Part shown: in pieces, positions 47,671-57,855 of the stretch
Layout: each line of letters opens with the position of its first letter
Position numbering within the stretch: the first letter of the stretch is position 1
Assembly (NCBI GenBank): GCA_026182355.1
Contig: JAPFBL010000084.1
Span: 13,479,001-13,543,000, forward strand
Length of the DNA stretch: 64,000 nucleotides
Source: Hermatobates lingyangjiaoensis
Lineage: Eukaryota; Arthropoda; Insecta; Hemiptera; Hermatobatidae
Reading direction: 5' to 3'
Translations under genes and position numbers: made by a program
The notes under the pieces: model-generated
Told to the model about the DNA's origin: nothing
The model's input: the letters and a program-made list of their open reading frames with translations, nothing else
The model's database searches: none

Positions 47671-49290
47671 AATTTTATATTTATATTTTTATTACTTGCA
47701 TAATTTTTTATGCTTACCACCAAGAGTTTGGGGTGATGGTGTAAGTATTGTAGCTGCTGTACGTTCCCCCCCATCAGAACAACGCTTTTTTCCGTTACGC
47801 CCACCCTTTTAGGCACTGCACCGAGGTGGGTAGTATTATCCACTTTGGGAAACTCGACTTCAGATACAATGAAATTATATCCAACCATAGCATCTTGTAA
47901 GTGGATGAGTAGGATACTTTTTCAATGTAGTTACATGAAGTGAAAAGGCGTTATAGTATATTTTATGATTTCAGAAAAGTTCTTTACCATAAACAATTAA
48001 TTATAGAACAATGAACTTTTGTCAAAAAAATTAACCTGAAATTAGTGAGCCATAATACGTTTCAAAAAATTTCAATTACCACAAATGGCAATATAGCTAT
48101 AAAAACTGAGCTATCAACTTGGAATAATAGATAGTCTGTTGTACTTCTTAGATTTATCACATTGACTTAAATTTTTTTTTATTAGAATTGAATCAAAGTG
48201 TCATGTTATTTAAATGTGTATAAAATAAATCTGGAGATATTTCAATGTGTCATTATGGCATGTAAAAGTGTCCATAATAATGAATTCCATATTCTATGAT
48301 TTTCCTAGCTTATTATGGACGGTTGCCTCATAAAAGTGTTGAAATCAATCTACATGTTTCACACTTTAACAAATCTTAATATTAGATATATAGCTTTTGG
48401 TGTGTTTAAGAACCCCATTGTTTTTGGATAATATTGAAGCTTGGGAATAGTGTTTTTTCGTTCATTATAACAAAATGGCTACTAATGTTAAACCACTTTT
48501 CTGGTGATTAAATATTGTCCTACTACGAATAACTCATGGTCTTTCAGTATTGGAAGAGTAATATTACACTAAAAATTGTTAATATTAGGTTCTGTCTCTA
48601 GTAATAAGTTTTTGGTGAATAAGCACCCTCGTAAGAATCAATATGAGAATCAGAAAGGCAAATCAACGGAATCAGCTTTAAAATTTTCTTATATTTTCTT
48701 ATTAAATCCTTATATCTCGATGTAGCTAAAATAGCACTTATAACTTTCTCAAGGGAAAGTAAAGTAGGTTTAAAATACATCTTTATTACAAATACTAAAT
48801 TAGAACTCTCAGAGGTATGCAAATGCGTTGGAATTTCCTTAGACGAATGACTAAACTTGAAACCCATGGAACACATACATTGTCAGTGGCCAGAAAAGCA
48901 ATGTTCCACTGTAAGTGATTATTTAGTTGAACTTGAATTCATTACCACCAATCTACTTTTTGAATAAAAAAAATACTATTACTGCTATCATAAAATAAAC
49001 TACAATAGTAAGCGTATATAATGATAAAAAGATATAATTTTTATTTTTTTATAGAGTAAACCTCTTGCTCTATCTTCAGCTTAGAAAGGTTCTTAAACGT
49101 CTCCCTACCAGAGATATTTTCAAATGAGGCCAGGACCTACCTGCCAAGAATGAGGAAGCTTCCAGGCTCTTGACACTAGAACGAAACGAAACTACTTCTA
49201 AGAGAGAAAATTCTCGCTCAATTAAATAAAAGAAAATTTTAATAATTTGTCCAATATGTAGCCAGATTCAATGCTTCTTATTGAATAATT
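47671..49290. other. No gene recognised
   Basis: AT-rich sequence. 48890-49020 contains weak antisense similarity to family X. No supported frame. Confidence 0.45.
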
Positions 49291-49299
49291 TACACTAGG

Positions 49300-49490
49300 C
49301 GAAGAAGATATTAGAATTAATCTCTTTAATAATAAGCTCCATGGTATCGGGAAACAGGCACTTGTGTGTACACTGATGGGTCGTAAATTATTAATAAAAC
49401 TCATAATACTTATCTCGGGTATCTGGATACAGTAAAATCGAGGGAAATGAAGAGGGATATAATCATAAGAAGACGAAGGAAATAATTAAA
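49300..49490 (+). pseudogene. RNase H relic of a non-LTR retrotransposon
   Basis: Codons around 49339-49382 read PWYRETGTCVYTDGS then a stop; VYTDGS is the first-aspartate motif of retrotransposon RNase H. About 50 nt later LDTVKSRGNEEG parallels WVPGHSGIxGNExAD, the last catalytic segment. The middle of the domain is deleted and frames are shifted. The flanking 49.0-49.3 kb has no clear RT. Confidence 0.5.
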
Positions 49491-50740
49491 TCTATTGGTT
49501 GATTACACTTTAACATAGAGTTGGATATTACGTCTATACGGTAACATCTTTAAAATAAACCTAAAACCAAATGATTGTTAACGGATTTGATATTATGTCA
49601 TATAGTTTAATAGTATATATAAATAGTAAAGTTGGGTGTAGGCCAATCCAGAATTTTTGTATTTGCTTCGCTTAACTTTTGATTCTTTGTTTCACTGTCA
49701 ATTCATATTTCTTGTTTATGTCATATAGAAGAGTACATATTGAAAACTTATTAGTACCAACTCAGTTATCTGAACAGGAAATGTGAAACAACATAACTCA
49801 GCTTATAAAAATATTAATTTTCATTCTGTAGTACTGAAAAAGAATATTATGATACTGACTTAATCAAACTGTATAGGTATTTTATTAATGGTTTGAATAT
49901 TTTACAAATAAGAAATTCAGTTACAAATGTTCTATAAATAGAACTACGTGAAATCAGTGTTGACATATTTTGTGAAGTGACTGCATTAATGGAATTGAGA
50001 AAAAGTTGTTAGGGAAAAGTACAATATAGGTCTTCCCTCACACGTGATAGGTTTTAGCAGACCTGTTCGTTGAGGAGATTAATCAGATCCACATGGACGT
50101 TCACGTGCTAAAGAAACCCATCGTGATTGTATATTGTTTAGTAGGAATCAAAATTAATAAATTCATTAATAAATAAATGAATAAATTAAATAATATCATC
50201 TGGATAATCTAAATATTTATTAGTGATTTTAATGTAATGGGTATATGTTAGCTTAAAATTTTGAGTATTTTTTTAAACATAAAAAAAAATTATAACTAAC
50301 ATATCTTTTAAAGTACTAAAACATTTTTGAAAGATGAAAAGAATATTTTTTTTTATAATTACGTCTCATCAGCCTTGATCAATATTTTTTGTTTGAAATT
50401 GAAGTAACTTTCTAATTTTCATACCATCATTTCTCTTGAAATTCTTAATGTAGTTGTCAGTACAAGGTATAAGTTAGGTCTATTTTTATATGACATGGTT
50501 TGAACACTAATTCAAAGATATTGTTGGTTTGCTTAAATTTTGGGCGAAATATAAAGCAAACTCCACCAAGTTTTTATCACTTTTAAGTAGGTCCTGATAT
50601 TTCATTTTTCATGTGGAAGTCAAACTAATTCAGTTTATAAGGGGGGTCTGACCATGTTTTTTTTAGTAAACACAGTCTTATCAATGAAATGGATTATTAT
50701 TGAGTAGAGGGCTATCTCATCTTTCTCTTAAGTGAGTTAA

Positions 50741-51860
50741 TTATATTGATAGAACTATAGTGACATTATTCCTTACAATGTATTTTAATACTCTTTCATC
50801 AAGATTGTGTTGTTTCGAATACTGGTTTTTGTAATAAACTTTATGCACCATTGTTTGTCTATCCTGATTAATTTGTTTCACTCTTTTTACATGAAGGTAT
50901 TCTTTCAAAATGCGATCAAAATTATCATTAGAGTGACAGTTATTAACAAATGCTTTCTTAGTTCTATTAATGTCTCTGTAAATATTTTCCAATTCGATGC
51001 GATCTTGTATGTTCTGTAAATTAAGGCTTTAATAGCTTCATCTTTTACAGCGGTGAGGGTATTCGCTACGGACATTGAGGTAGGAGGTTGTATATGATTC
51101 TTTCCTGAATACTTAAGTTTTAATTTTGTCATGAGACACGCTAATACTGACATCAAGAGAGTTAATTTTGTTGTCTATTGCTTTTTCCAAAGTAAATTTC
51201 AGGCATGATTCTTCCTCAAATGCATTTTTCTGCGCGTCTATTTGGTTTCTGTTTCTTGCTATAACAAAACAGTCGTCAAACTGTCAGCAGTATATAGTAG
51301 GTTTGATGTTATCTCTTTTGTTCAATACGTTATTTTTAATGTGACACATAAAAGTCACGCCAAGAGGTGACCCATAGCAACGCCTCAATTTATACATACA
51401 TTGTTCCATCTATGTGGGTAAAAGGGTTTTCCATTGTGCATGCGTGCAGTAATTTATTTAACAGGTCTCTTTTGATTGCAGGTGGTGGTACATTACGGTT
51501 AGAATAGACATGGGATTCTAATTACATATTATTCAATAGTTTTCTTAACTGAAGCATTGATGAACAATGACTACGCCTAAAGACTTTATTATTCCTTCCG
51601 GTTTGATTTCTTTTATTATATAGAGGAATTCATCAGAAGAATGAATCTGTAGTACGTTCTGTGTATGTTCGTTCTGTAGAACGCATATATTTTTCTGGTA
51701 TATAGGGTAATATTATTTATCAAGTTCTTTGACTAACTGGTAGGTGGGACTGGTTACTTGAGAAATGATGGGGTGAAGCGGGTTTCCAGGCTTGTGGTTG
51801 TTCACTGTTCTATACAAGTATGCAGGAATAAATTCACCTATTATGGTCTGGAGGATTTTT
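50741..51860 (-). pseudogene. Penelope-like element reverse-transcriptase relic
   Basis: Minus-strand reading from about 51830 gives NNHKPGNPLHPIISQVTSPT with YQLVKELDK (compare the PLE segment KxHKP..PLRPI.S.....Y.L...L). Near 51390 comes RRCYGSPLGVTF (motif GSPLSP). Near 51290 comes YC-stop-QFDDCFVIARNRNQ (catalytic DD box), then TLEKAIDNKINSLDVS. Near 51050 comes KDEAIKALIYRTYKIAS and, shifted, a frame with NCHSNDNFDRILKEYL. This is the order of PLE RT motifs. Multiple stops and frameshifts make it dead. The GIY-YIG end is not continuous with it. Confidence 0.75.
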
Positions 51861-51879
51861 TCTGGATTTCGCTTGTTAA

Positions 51880-52070
51880 ACGATGATATCACCCAAGAAG
51901 TTATTCACGTCCTGAAGATGATGTTGATCATTCGAAACATATCGACTATAGGATATGTACTTTATTGTGTAGACGAAATAACGAGAGTGTTGTTTAGAAA
52001 AATTGAGGAACTTGTTAAGAAACAGGCACCAGCTAAGTTTGGTGTCATTTTCTATAATGTATGTGTAAAG
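51880..52070 (+). repeat. PLE terminal segment, second copy of the 32.56 kb sequence
   Basis: GAAGTTATTCACGTCCTGAA through AGCTAAGTTTGGTGTCATTT repeats 32561-32710 with about 15% differences. Its core CTGAAGA..GAAA is hammerhead-like. A TA microsatellite follows at 52098-52128. Confidence 0.65.
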
Positions 52071-52095
52071 GAAGAGGTGTGCTATCAAAATTGAC

Positions 52096-52124
<29 letters not shown>

Positions 52125-52129
<5 letters not shown>

Positions 52130-52260
52130 CAAGATTTCACAATAAACACGTGAAATAACAATCAATGTTCACACCACAATAATAAATGAGAAAAAAGACT
52201 TAGATTTTTCAACCGTAACAAGCGGCCTTCGTCAGAGTCAAATCCCAACTGACTGGGAAA
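52125..52260. repeat. Foldback repeat family, single arm (copy 3)
   Basis: AACAAGATTTCACAATAAAC through CCGTAACAAGCGGCCTTCGT is the reverse complement of the right half of the copy at 15.6-15.73 kb. The second arm is missing, replaced by a short unrelated stretch. Confidence 0.65.
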
Positions 52261-52300
52261 AAAAATCTTAGTATTTTTTCTCATTTCTTTTTGTGATCTG

Positions 52301-52301
52301 A

Positions 52302-52359
<58 letters not shown>
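52301..52359. repeat. (CA)n then (TA)n compound microsatellite
   Basis: About 12 CA units run straight into about 17 TA units, immediately left of the 173-bp inverted repeat. Confidence 0.95.
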
Positions 52360-52362
<3 letters not shown>

Positions 52363-52452
52363 TTCACAAACGAAGAAAAGCAACACACAGAGAAAGAGAC
52401 ACACTTACAAACTCAAATTTTCGGATGATCCGTCTTCAGGAGAAAAGAGAGA

Positions 52453-53301
52453 ATGGGCGACCAAGCACGCCGGAAACACAACGGCAGGAAACCGTCCCAG
52501 CAACCGACCGTGCTGCCACGCGCGCCCGGTTCCCTTAACAAAACCCTGCACCTCAACTCCCTCAAAACCAAGTTCCTGGAACGTGGCTACCCTCCAGCGC
52601 TCCTCGACAGAAGACTCATCCCCGCCGATGTACCCTTCAATCCTGGTGCTATTTCACCTACCCTTCCAAATGAATCCGCCCACCTTGTGACCACCTTATT
52701 CCCAGGCATCCATAAACTCAAACACATCCTCAAAGACCTGTTCCCCATCCTATCCTCTTCTCCTTCCACTTCTGCCATTTTCCCTAACCAACCCCGCCTG
52801 TCCTACAGACGTCCCCCTAACCTCGGTAACCTCTTCTCCCACAGAGACCTGGTACCCAGGAGAGTTTACCGCTCACCTGTGGGTGCGAGGGGCTGTGATC
52901 GTCGAGGTTGCCGGACCTGCCCGCTTCTCAACCCCATTCCTCACTTCACTTCACCTTCTTGCAACCAGTCCTATCCTGTTGCTAGGGACTGCTCTTGTAC
53001 CTCCAAAAACTGTGTATACCAACTGGAGTGTACCCGCTGTGATGCGTTCTGCGTAGACTTATCATCTAACATGCTCAGCCACCGTATGAACGGTCATAGA
53101 GCATCCGTTAGCAACAACCAAAATTTACCTGTTGCCATCCACGCTAACTCCCACGGTCTCACCTTTAATGAATGCTTCAGAGTACAGATCCTGCGACAGA
53201 TTCCTCCTGATGACTATACTGTAACCCTCAGAGCATCCGAGGAGGCACATATTTGCTTGCTCAAGGCACGTTCCAAACCCGGATTAAACCTTAAGCGATA
53301 A
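52453..53301 (+). pseudogene. PLE C-terminal coding region: RT tail, zinc-finger-like cysteines, GIY-YIG domain
   Basis: An open frame of 282 codons. The first 27 or so codons come from the inverted terminal repeat, so the ATG is not the native start. Then LHLNSLKTKFLERGYPPALL and FPGIHKLKHILKDLFPIL match the helical tail after PLE RT. A CDRRGCRTCPLL cysteine motif and a second CSCTSKNC cluster precede the GIY-YIG domain at about 190-282 (NCVYQLECTRCDAF, then LSHRMNGHRAS and a C-terminal EEAHICLLKARSKPGLNL). The YVG of the GIY-YIG signature is CVD here, so the nuclease is probably inactive. RT proper is missing. In the family this protein primes and copies element RNA at a nicked target. Confidence 0.75.
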
Positions 53302-53407
53302 ATATATTTTATCTTTATTTTATTTATTTATATATATACTAGCAAACGTACCCGTCTTTGACGGAATCAAAAATTCTATTATACTTGGTATTCCAAAATA
53401 TAAATTA

Positions 53408-53420
53408 TAGTATTATACTA
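53408..53420. repeat. Target-site duplication, left copy
   Basis: TAGTATTATACTA, repeated exactly at 58734-58746. The uninterrupted Helitron copy C has this motif once at the equivalent place (41893-41910). The terminal TA at the right junction can be assigned to either tail or target, so the duplication is 11-13 bp. Confidence 0.9.
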
Positions 53421-53544
53421 GGGGGTCAAGGGGTCATGAAGCGTCGCTTATAGCCTCTCTGACCCAACGCTACTCTCACCTCCTTGTGGTGACCCCTGGA
53501 CAAGAGTGGGGCTCCCAGCTGCCTCACTCTGACAAACGAGAGTA
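53421..53544 (+). ncRNA. HDV-like self-cleaving ribozyme at the 5' terminus of the retrotransposon
   Basis: A nested double-pseudoknot fits without forcing. P1: 53421-53427 GGGGGTC with 53491-53497 GACCCCT (7 bp, G1 paired with U as in HDV). P2: 53471-53477 TACTCTC with 53538-53544 GAGAGTA (7 bp). P3: ACC 53478-53480 with GGT 53488-53490 around the 7-nt loop TCCTTGT, close to the HDV L3 UCCUCGC. P1.1: GG 53498-53499 with CC of that loop. P4: 53503-53512 with 53521-53530 (10 bp). J4/2 contains CAAA, with C533 placed as the catalytic cytosine. J1/2 is a long 43 nt, as in R2-type ribozymes. Predicted cleavage is exactly at the element border. Confidence 0.85.
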
Positions 53545-53789
53545 AAGCGGCCTTTTTAGGTTTTTAGGTTTTTATTGTTCGTGTCATCCTGTGGAAGGAG
53601 GATTCTGAACCGACCTGATGTCGGCGTGTCAAGCGACCCGTGCGCCGACTGGAAGGCACCTGGGTCAGTTTAGGTGTCCAAACGGAGCCTTTGGGATACC
53701 TGGCGCCCTCCCAAAGTAAGTAGCCTTACCTGGTCAGTCGGGGCTCTCACCAGGCGGACATCTACCCCCCGGTACTCGTGGGAACAAAC
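53545..53789 (+). other. 5' UTR of the retrotransposon downstream of the ribozyme
   Basis: About 245 nt between the ribozyme and the ORF1 start. It may hold the internal promoter, but no motif is identified. Confidence 0.5.
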
Positions 53790-55019
53790 ATGGATGAAAC
53801 TAAACAAACTAAAACAAACCCTAAATTAGTAATGGGCATTGGTGACAAGCCCAGGAAAACCACTCAGAAGGAACAGGATACGTCCATTCGGAAAAAGGAC
53901 GAACCTGGTCCTTCCGAGGAAAGTAAGGATTTAGTAGGATCACAGGTTACTGGACCTACTAAACCTAAGAAGAATATCTCTCCTTCGCTTAAAGCCTATA
54001 GAGATAGAAGAGGTGCTCTGCGCGTGCTGAAAAAGCTTAGTGAGATACCTGAAAAGGATCTCACTGAGCAAAATAGGCAGTCGCTGAGCTGGGCCAAGAA
54101 GGTACTGCAGGATAGGGAGGAGTACCTGAGGCTGAAGGTAGGGAAGAGGCCGCGCGGTGAGGATCCTGTGCCGGAGGCTAAGAAGCGGAAGCAGGGACCC
54201 TCACCCAAGAGACGCTTACCTCGCCCCTTTAGTGAAGTGGTCAAGGATCACCACATTTGGGCGGTGATCGACCGCAGCAAACCGGACGGGGCATTTCCAC
54301 AGAAGCAGTGGAAGCTTGTGGAAATAGCCCTGCTCGGGGTGTTTGAAACCATTCTGGAAGAGAACCCAGGCAGGGCTCCTTGTTGCAGGGATGCAGGTTG
54401 GTACCAGGGCCGCATAAAGCTTATGGCATGTGCGGACCAGAGATCTGCGGACCTTTTTCGACTAGCTATAACTAAGATTGGAGAGGTATGGCCGGGGGCA
54501 AGACTGGAGGCGGTTGGAAGGGAGGATATTCCTAGCCGACCAAGGTCCAGAGCTTGGTTTCCGGCGGAACCTTCTGATCCTGAGAAGATCCTTAAGATCC
54601 TTAAGACTTGCAATCCTTCTCTTCCCACTCACGACTGGAAAGTGGTCAAGGTAGGTGAGGTGAAGGAACACTCTCGACAGGTCACTGTCGTTCTTAACGA
54701 GGACTCCTTGGCTGAGCTAAAACGCACGGAGGGGGTGGTCAGCTACGGTTTCGGAGCGATCACCCTAAAGGTGTATAAAGGCGATGCTAGGGGAAGTCGT
54801 TTGGAGGCGGCAAGTGATCCTGTCCAGCCGTCCTGCTCTAGGGACCCTCAGGAGGCGGACTCTGATATGCCCATAAGGTTACTTGGGGCCGAGAGTCTGT
54901 CTTCCTTAGAGGGAGAAGGTGAGTTTCAGTCGACGTTCAGGCTTTTCAGGGAACTGAGCACGATCGACGACGAGGAACTGCCCAGCACATCGCCTGGTAG
55001 TGGTGAAGGAACCAACTAA
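53790..55019 (+). CDS. Retrotransposon ORF1 protein, DUF4780-like
   Basis: 409 codons from ATG at 53790; the open frame continues a few codons upstream without an ATG. The first 150 residues are Lys/Arg-rich with repeated charged segments (AKKRKQGPSPKRRLPR), likely RNA-binding. Residues about 185-330 match the DUF4780 pattern of insect LINE ORF1 proteins: WYQGRIKLMACADQRSADLF, GARLEAVGREDIPSRPRSRA, then LPTHDWKVVKVGE and GVVSYGFGAITLKVY. No CCHC knuckle is present. The C-terminus is Ser/Glu-rich. Such proteins coat element RNA. The 3' end overlaps the open ORF2 frame by 62 nt in the +1 frame, which matters because ORF2 lacks its own AUG. Confidence 0.85.
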   Translation: MDETKQTKTNPKLVMGIGDKPRKTTQKEQDTSIRKKDEPGPSEESKDLVGSQVTGPTKPKKNISPSLKAYRDRRGALRVLKKLSEIPEKDLTEQNRQSLSWAKKVLQDREEYLRLKVGKRPRGEDPVPEAKKRKQGPSPKRRLPRPFSEVVKDHHIWAVIDRSKPDGAFPQKQWKLVEIALLGVFETILEENPGRAPCCRDAGWYQGRIKLMACADQRSADLFRLAITKIGEVWPGARLEAVGREDIPSRPRSRAWFPAEPSDPEKILKILKTCNPSLPTHDWKVVKVGEVKEHSRQVTVVLNEDSLAELKRTEGVVSYGFGAITLKVYKGDARGSRLEAASDPVQPSCSRDPQEADSDMPIRLLGAESLSSLEGEGEFQSTFRLFRELSTIDDEELPSTSPGSGEGTN

Positions 55020-57855
55020 CCAGCGATGCAGTCTTTCAGTGGGTTTGAAGGCTGTTCAAATCAACCTTCACCACTCCAAAGCAGCTACGGCTGCCCTGAC
55101 ACTTCGCTTGTGCAACAAGAAGGAGGATTTTGCCTTGATACAGGAGCCATGGGTCACCAAGAATCAGGTTAGTGGTCTTCGGCTCAAAGGCTTTCATGTT
55201 TTCTATTCATCAGGCTCGGGCAAACCTAGGGCCTGTATAATGATTAGGAATCTTTTTGACTCGTTTAAAATATCTGAATTTTGCGATCAAGATACAGTTA
55301 CAATCGCTGTGGAGCTAAAGGACCGGATAGTCTGGCTGATAGCTACCTATTGGGCTCATGGCGACAACGAGCCGCTTCCATCTACTTTAGTATGCAGAGC
55401 GGTCGAGAGGGCGCAGAGGCTGGGAGGTCCAGTGATCATTGGAGCCGATGCTAATGCTCATCATACGGCTTGGGGCAGCAGTAACATCAACGTGAGAGGT
55501 GAGTCACTCTTTGATTATATTATATGTAATAATATTAAGATCTGTAATAGGGGTTATTCCCCCACTTTTATTACTGTCAACAGACGGGAGGTTCTTGATA
55601 TAACTTTAGTTAATGAACCTGCTGTCAAGTTAATGAAGGATTGGAAGGTTTCTAATGATCCATCCTTCTCGGATCACCAGTATATAGAGTTTGGTCTGAG
55701 GTTGGACAGACCGGGTCATCCAATGTACTGGAACAGAAGGGCTACTGACTGGAAGTTGTACAGGGAAACCCTAGCTATGATTTTAGTAGAACCTGTCCCT
55801 AAGCCAAAGGACACAGAGGAACTGGACGCCGTTGTGGAGCGGTTGACAACTGCCTGCAATCAAGCGTCTAAAGCTTCCTGTCCTGTGCATAGGGTCAGGG
55901 GGAAACTCAGACCTCCGTGGTGGACGTCTGAAATTAGAACATTGAGGAAAGAATGTCGCCGGCTATTCAACCTGGCTAAGGTTTCAGGTCAGTGGAATGA
56001 ATATAAGGCCAGCCTTCGGATATTCAAGAAAAAGGTAAGGACTGCGAAGAGGGACTCTTGGAGAAGATTCTGCTCGAGAATAGAGGAAGTCTCTGAGGGT
56101 AACCGTCTTCGCAAAATCCTGGCTATGGATCCAGCTATGCCTGAATACATTTGTAGGCAGGATGGCAGCTGGACAAACTCGAGCTCTGAATCACTGGAGC
56201 TACTAATGGAAACACATTTTCCTGGTTGTGTGGTGGATGTGGGGACAAATTCACCTTCTGATAAGAAATTTCAGGTTAACCGCAGTATGGTGTCAGGGGA
56301 TCGCCTGAAATGGGCGATCTCTGGGTTCAAAAGGTTTAAATCACCGGGGCCTGATGATATCATCCCTGCGGAACTTCAGGAGGCTTCTGAGACGATTCTT
56401 CCGTGGTTGGAGGTCATATTTGAATCCTGTTTGAATCTATCTTATATTCCTCTTTCTTGGAGAGAGGTTAGGGTAGTCTTTATCCCTAAAGGTGGTAGAG
56501 TGTTTCATTCGGAAGCAAGGGACTTCAGACCAATAAGTTTGTCGTCCTTTCTTCTGAAGACACTGGAAAAGCTAATAGAGGCACAGATTCGGATACATCT
56601 TGATCCTACACGATGGTCCGACATGCAACATGCATACAGTAAAGGTAAATCTACTGAGACTGCACTACATGTCCTCGTATCCCAGATAGAGAAGTCGTTG
56701 GAATACAAGGAGTATACTATGGTTTCTTTCCTCGACATAGAGGGGGCCTTCAATAATATTCGGTTTGAATCGATTGTTCGCTCCTTGAGAGCTCTGGGAG
56801 TAGAGCGATCGATTTCGACCTTTGTGGAGCAACTTCTATTCCACAGAAGAATCAGCTCGTCGATGGGGAGTTCCACAATCAGGAGAACCCCGGTGAGAGG
56901 TACGCCACAGGGTGGTGTCCTCTCGCCTCTCTTGTGGAATATTACCCTGAATGGGCTGCTTCTAGATCTAGTGGAATTAGGATGCAATGTGACTGCATAT
57001 GCGGATGACCTAGCTTTAGCTGTCTCAGGTAAGTTCATAGATACCATCTCAGATTTGATGCAAAGGTATCTGTCTAGAACTCAAAAGTGGTGTATAGATC
57101 ATGGACTAGGAGTTAATCCAGAAAAGATTAAAGTTGTCCTATTTACTAGGAGGAGAGTGATCCCTCCCTTGGTTATGCCTTCTCTGAATGGAATCCAGTT
57201 GTGCCTCTCGGATCAGGCTAAATATCTGGGATTAATCCTGGATAAAAAGCTTAGCTGGAGGCCCAATATCATGGAACGCTCTAGGAAGGCTATTCACACT
57301 CTCTACTCATGTGGGAGAGCTGTGGGTAAAAGATGGGGAATAAATCCTAGGATAGTTTACTGGATGTATAAGGCGGTCGTTAGACCTATTTTGTTTTATG
57401 GTGTAATGGTATGGTGGAAAGCCTTACGAGTGGGCATACGCCTCAAAGAATTGGGTAGGGTGCAAAGACTTGCAGAAGTATATATTACTGGCTGTCTTAG
57501 AACCACCCCAACAAAGGCATTAGATATTATTCTGAATTTGACACCACTGGACCTTTATGGGGAGCAGCTGGCTGTTAATTCGGCTATAAGATTACACACG
57601 ATCAACCCTGGAGGGAGACTCATATTGGACATTCAACTGTGCTTCAGGAATACAGAAGCTTGCTTACAGATATTGACTACATCATCACTAAGCCCTCTTT
57701 TGGGAGCGGGTTCTCCACAGTCATACCCCGCAGGGAGGACTGGAGGGGGGACTTGTTCTCGAACAGCCGATCCATATGGATCTTTACTGATGGATCTAAG
57801 CTGGGGGGCAGGGTTGGTGGAGGTATCTTTTCAGAGGCACTGGAATGGAATATAG
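54958..57855 (+). CDS. Retrotransposon ORF2: APE endonuclease and reverse transcriptase
   Basis: The frame is open from 54958 (stop at 54955-54957) but has no ATG before the endonuclease; the first Met is about 80 residues in. Numbered from the GTG at 55000: endonuclease about 18-235 with INLHHSKAA, IQEPW, GADANAHH (148-155), the conserved LD-T segment and SDHQ (224-227). RT about 430-720 has KSPGPDDI (447-454), FLDIEGAFNN (577-586), TPQGGVLSPLLW (635-646), AYADD (666-670) and the thumb YLGLILDKKLSW. The endonuclease nicks the target and RT copies the RNA from the nick. The homologous reading ends near 57610, where a frame change moves the rest to another frame; the final 80 or so codons to 57855 are out-of-frame. 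Confidence 0.92.
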   Translation, partial: ARSTTRNCPAHRLVVVKEPTNQRCSLSVGLKAVQINLHHSKAATAALTLRLCNKKEDFALIQEPWVTKNQVSGLRLKGFHVFYSSGSGKPRACIMIRNLFDSFKISEFCDQDTVTIAVELKDRIVWLIATYWAHGDNEPLPSTLVCRAVERAQRLGGPVIIGADANAHHTAWGSSNINVRGESLFDYIICNNIKICNRGYSPTFITVNRREVLDITLVNEPAVKLMKDWKVSNDPSFSDHQYIEFGLRLDRPGHPMYWNRRATDWKLYRETLAMILVEPVPKPKDTEELDAVVERLTTACNQASKASCPVHRVRGKLRPPWWTSEIRTLRKECRRLFNLAKVSGQWNEYKASLRIFKKKVRTAKRDSWRRFCSRIEEVSEGNRLRKILAMDPAMPEYICRQDGSWTNSSSESLELLMETHFPGCVVDVGTNSPSDKKFQVNRSMVSGDRLKWAISGFKRFKSPGPDDIIPAELQEASETILPWLEVIFESCLNLSYIPLSWREVRVVFIPKGGRVFHSEARDFRPISLSSFLLKTLEKLIEAQIRIHLDPTRWSDMQHAYSKGKSTETALHVLVSQIEKSLEYKEYTMVSFLDIEGAFNNIRFESIVRSLRALGVERSISTFVEQLLFHRRISSSMGSSTIRRTPVRGTPQGGVLSPLLWNITLNGLLLDLVELGCNVTAYADDLALAVSGKFIDTISDLMQRYLSRTQKWCIDHGLGVNPEKIKVVLFTRRRVIPPLVMPSLNGIQLCLSDQAKYLGLILDKKLSWRPNIMERSRKAIHTLYSCGRAVGKRWGINPRIVYWMYKAVVRPILFYGVMVWWKALRVGIRLKELGRVQRLAEVYITGCLRTTPTKALDIILNLTPLDLYGEQLAVNSAIRLHTINPGGRLILDIQLCFRNTEACLQILTTSSLSPLLGAGSPQSYPAGRTGGGTCSRTADPYGSLLMDLSWGAGLVEVSFQRHWNGI

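Noticed and set aside
52162..52404. 80-codon minus-strand frame
   Set aside because: Its repeats (Ile-Tyr and Cys-Val) are translation of the TA and CA microsatellites.
56505..57047. 180-codon minus-strand frame
   Set aside because: Antisense shadow of the retrotransposon RT, whose motifs are clear on the plus strand.
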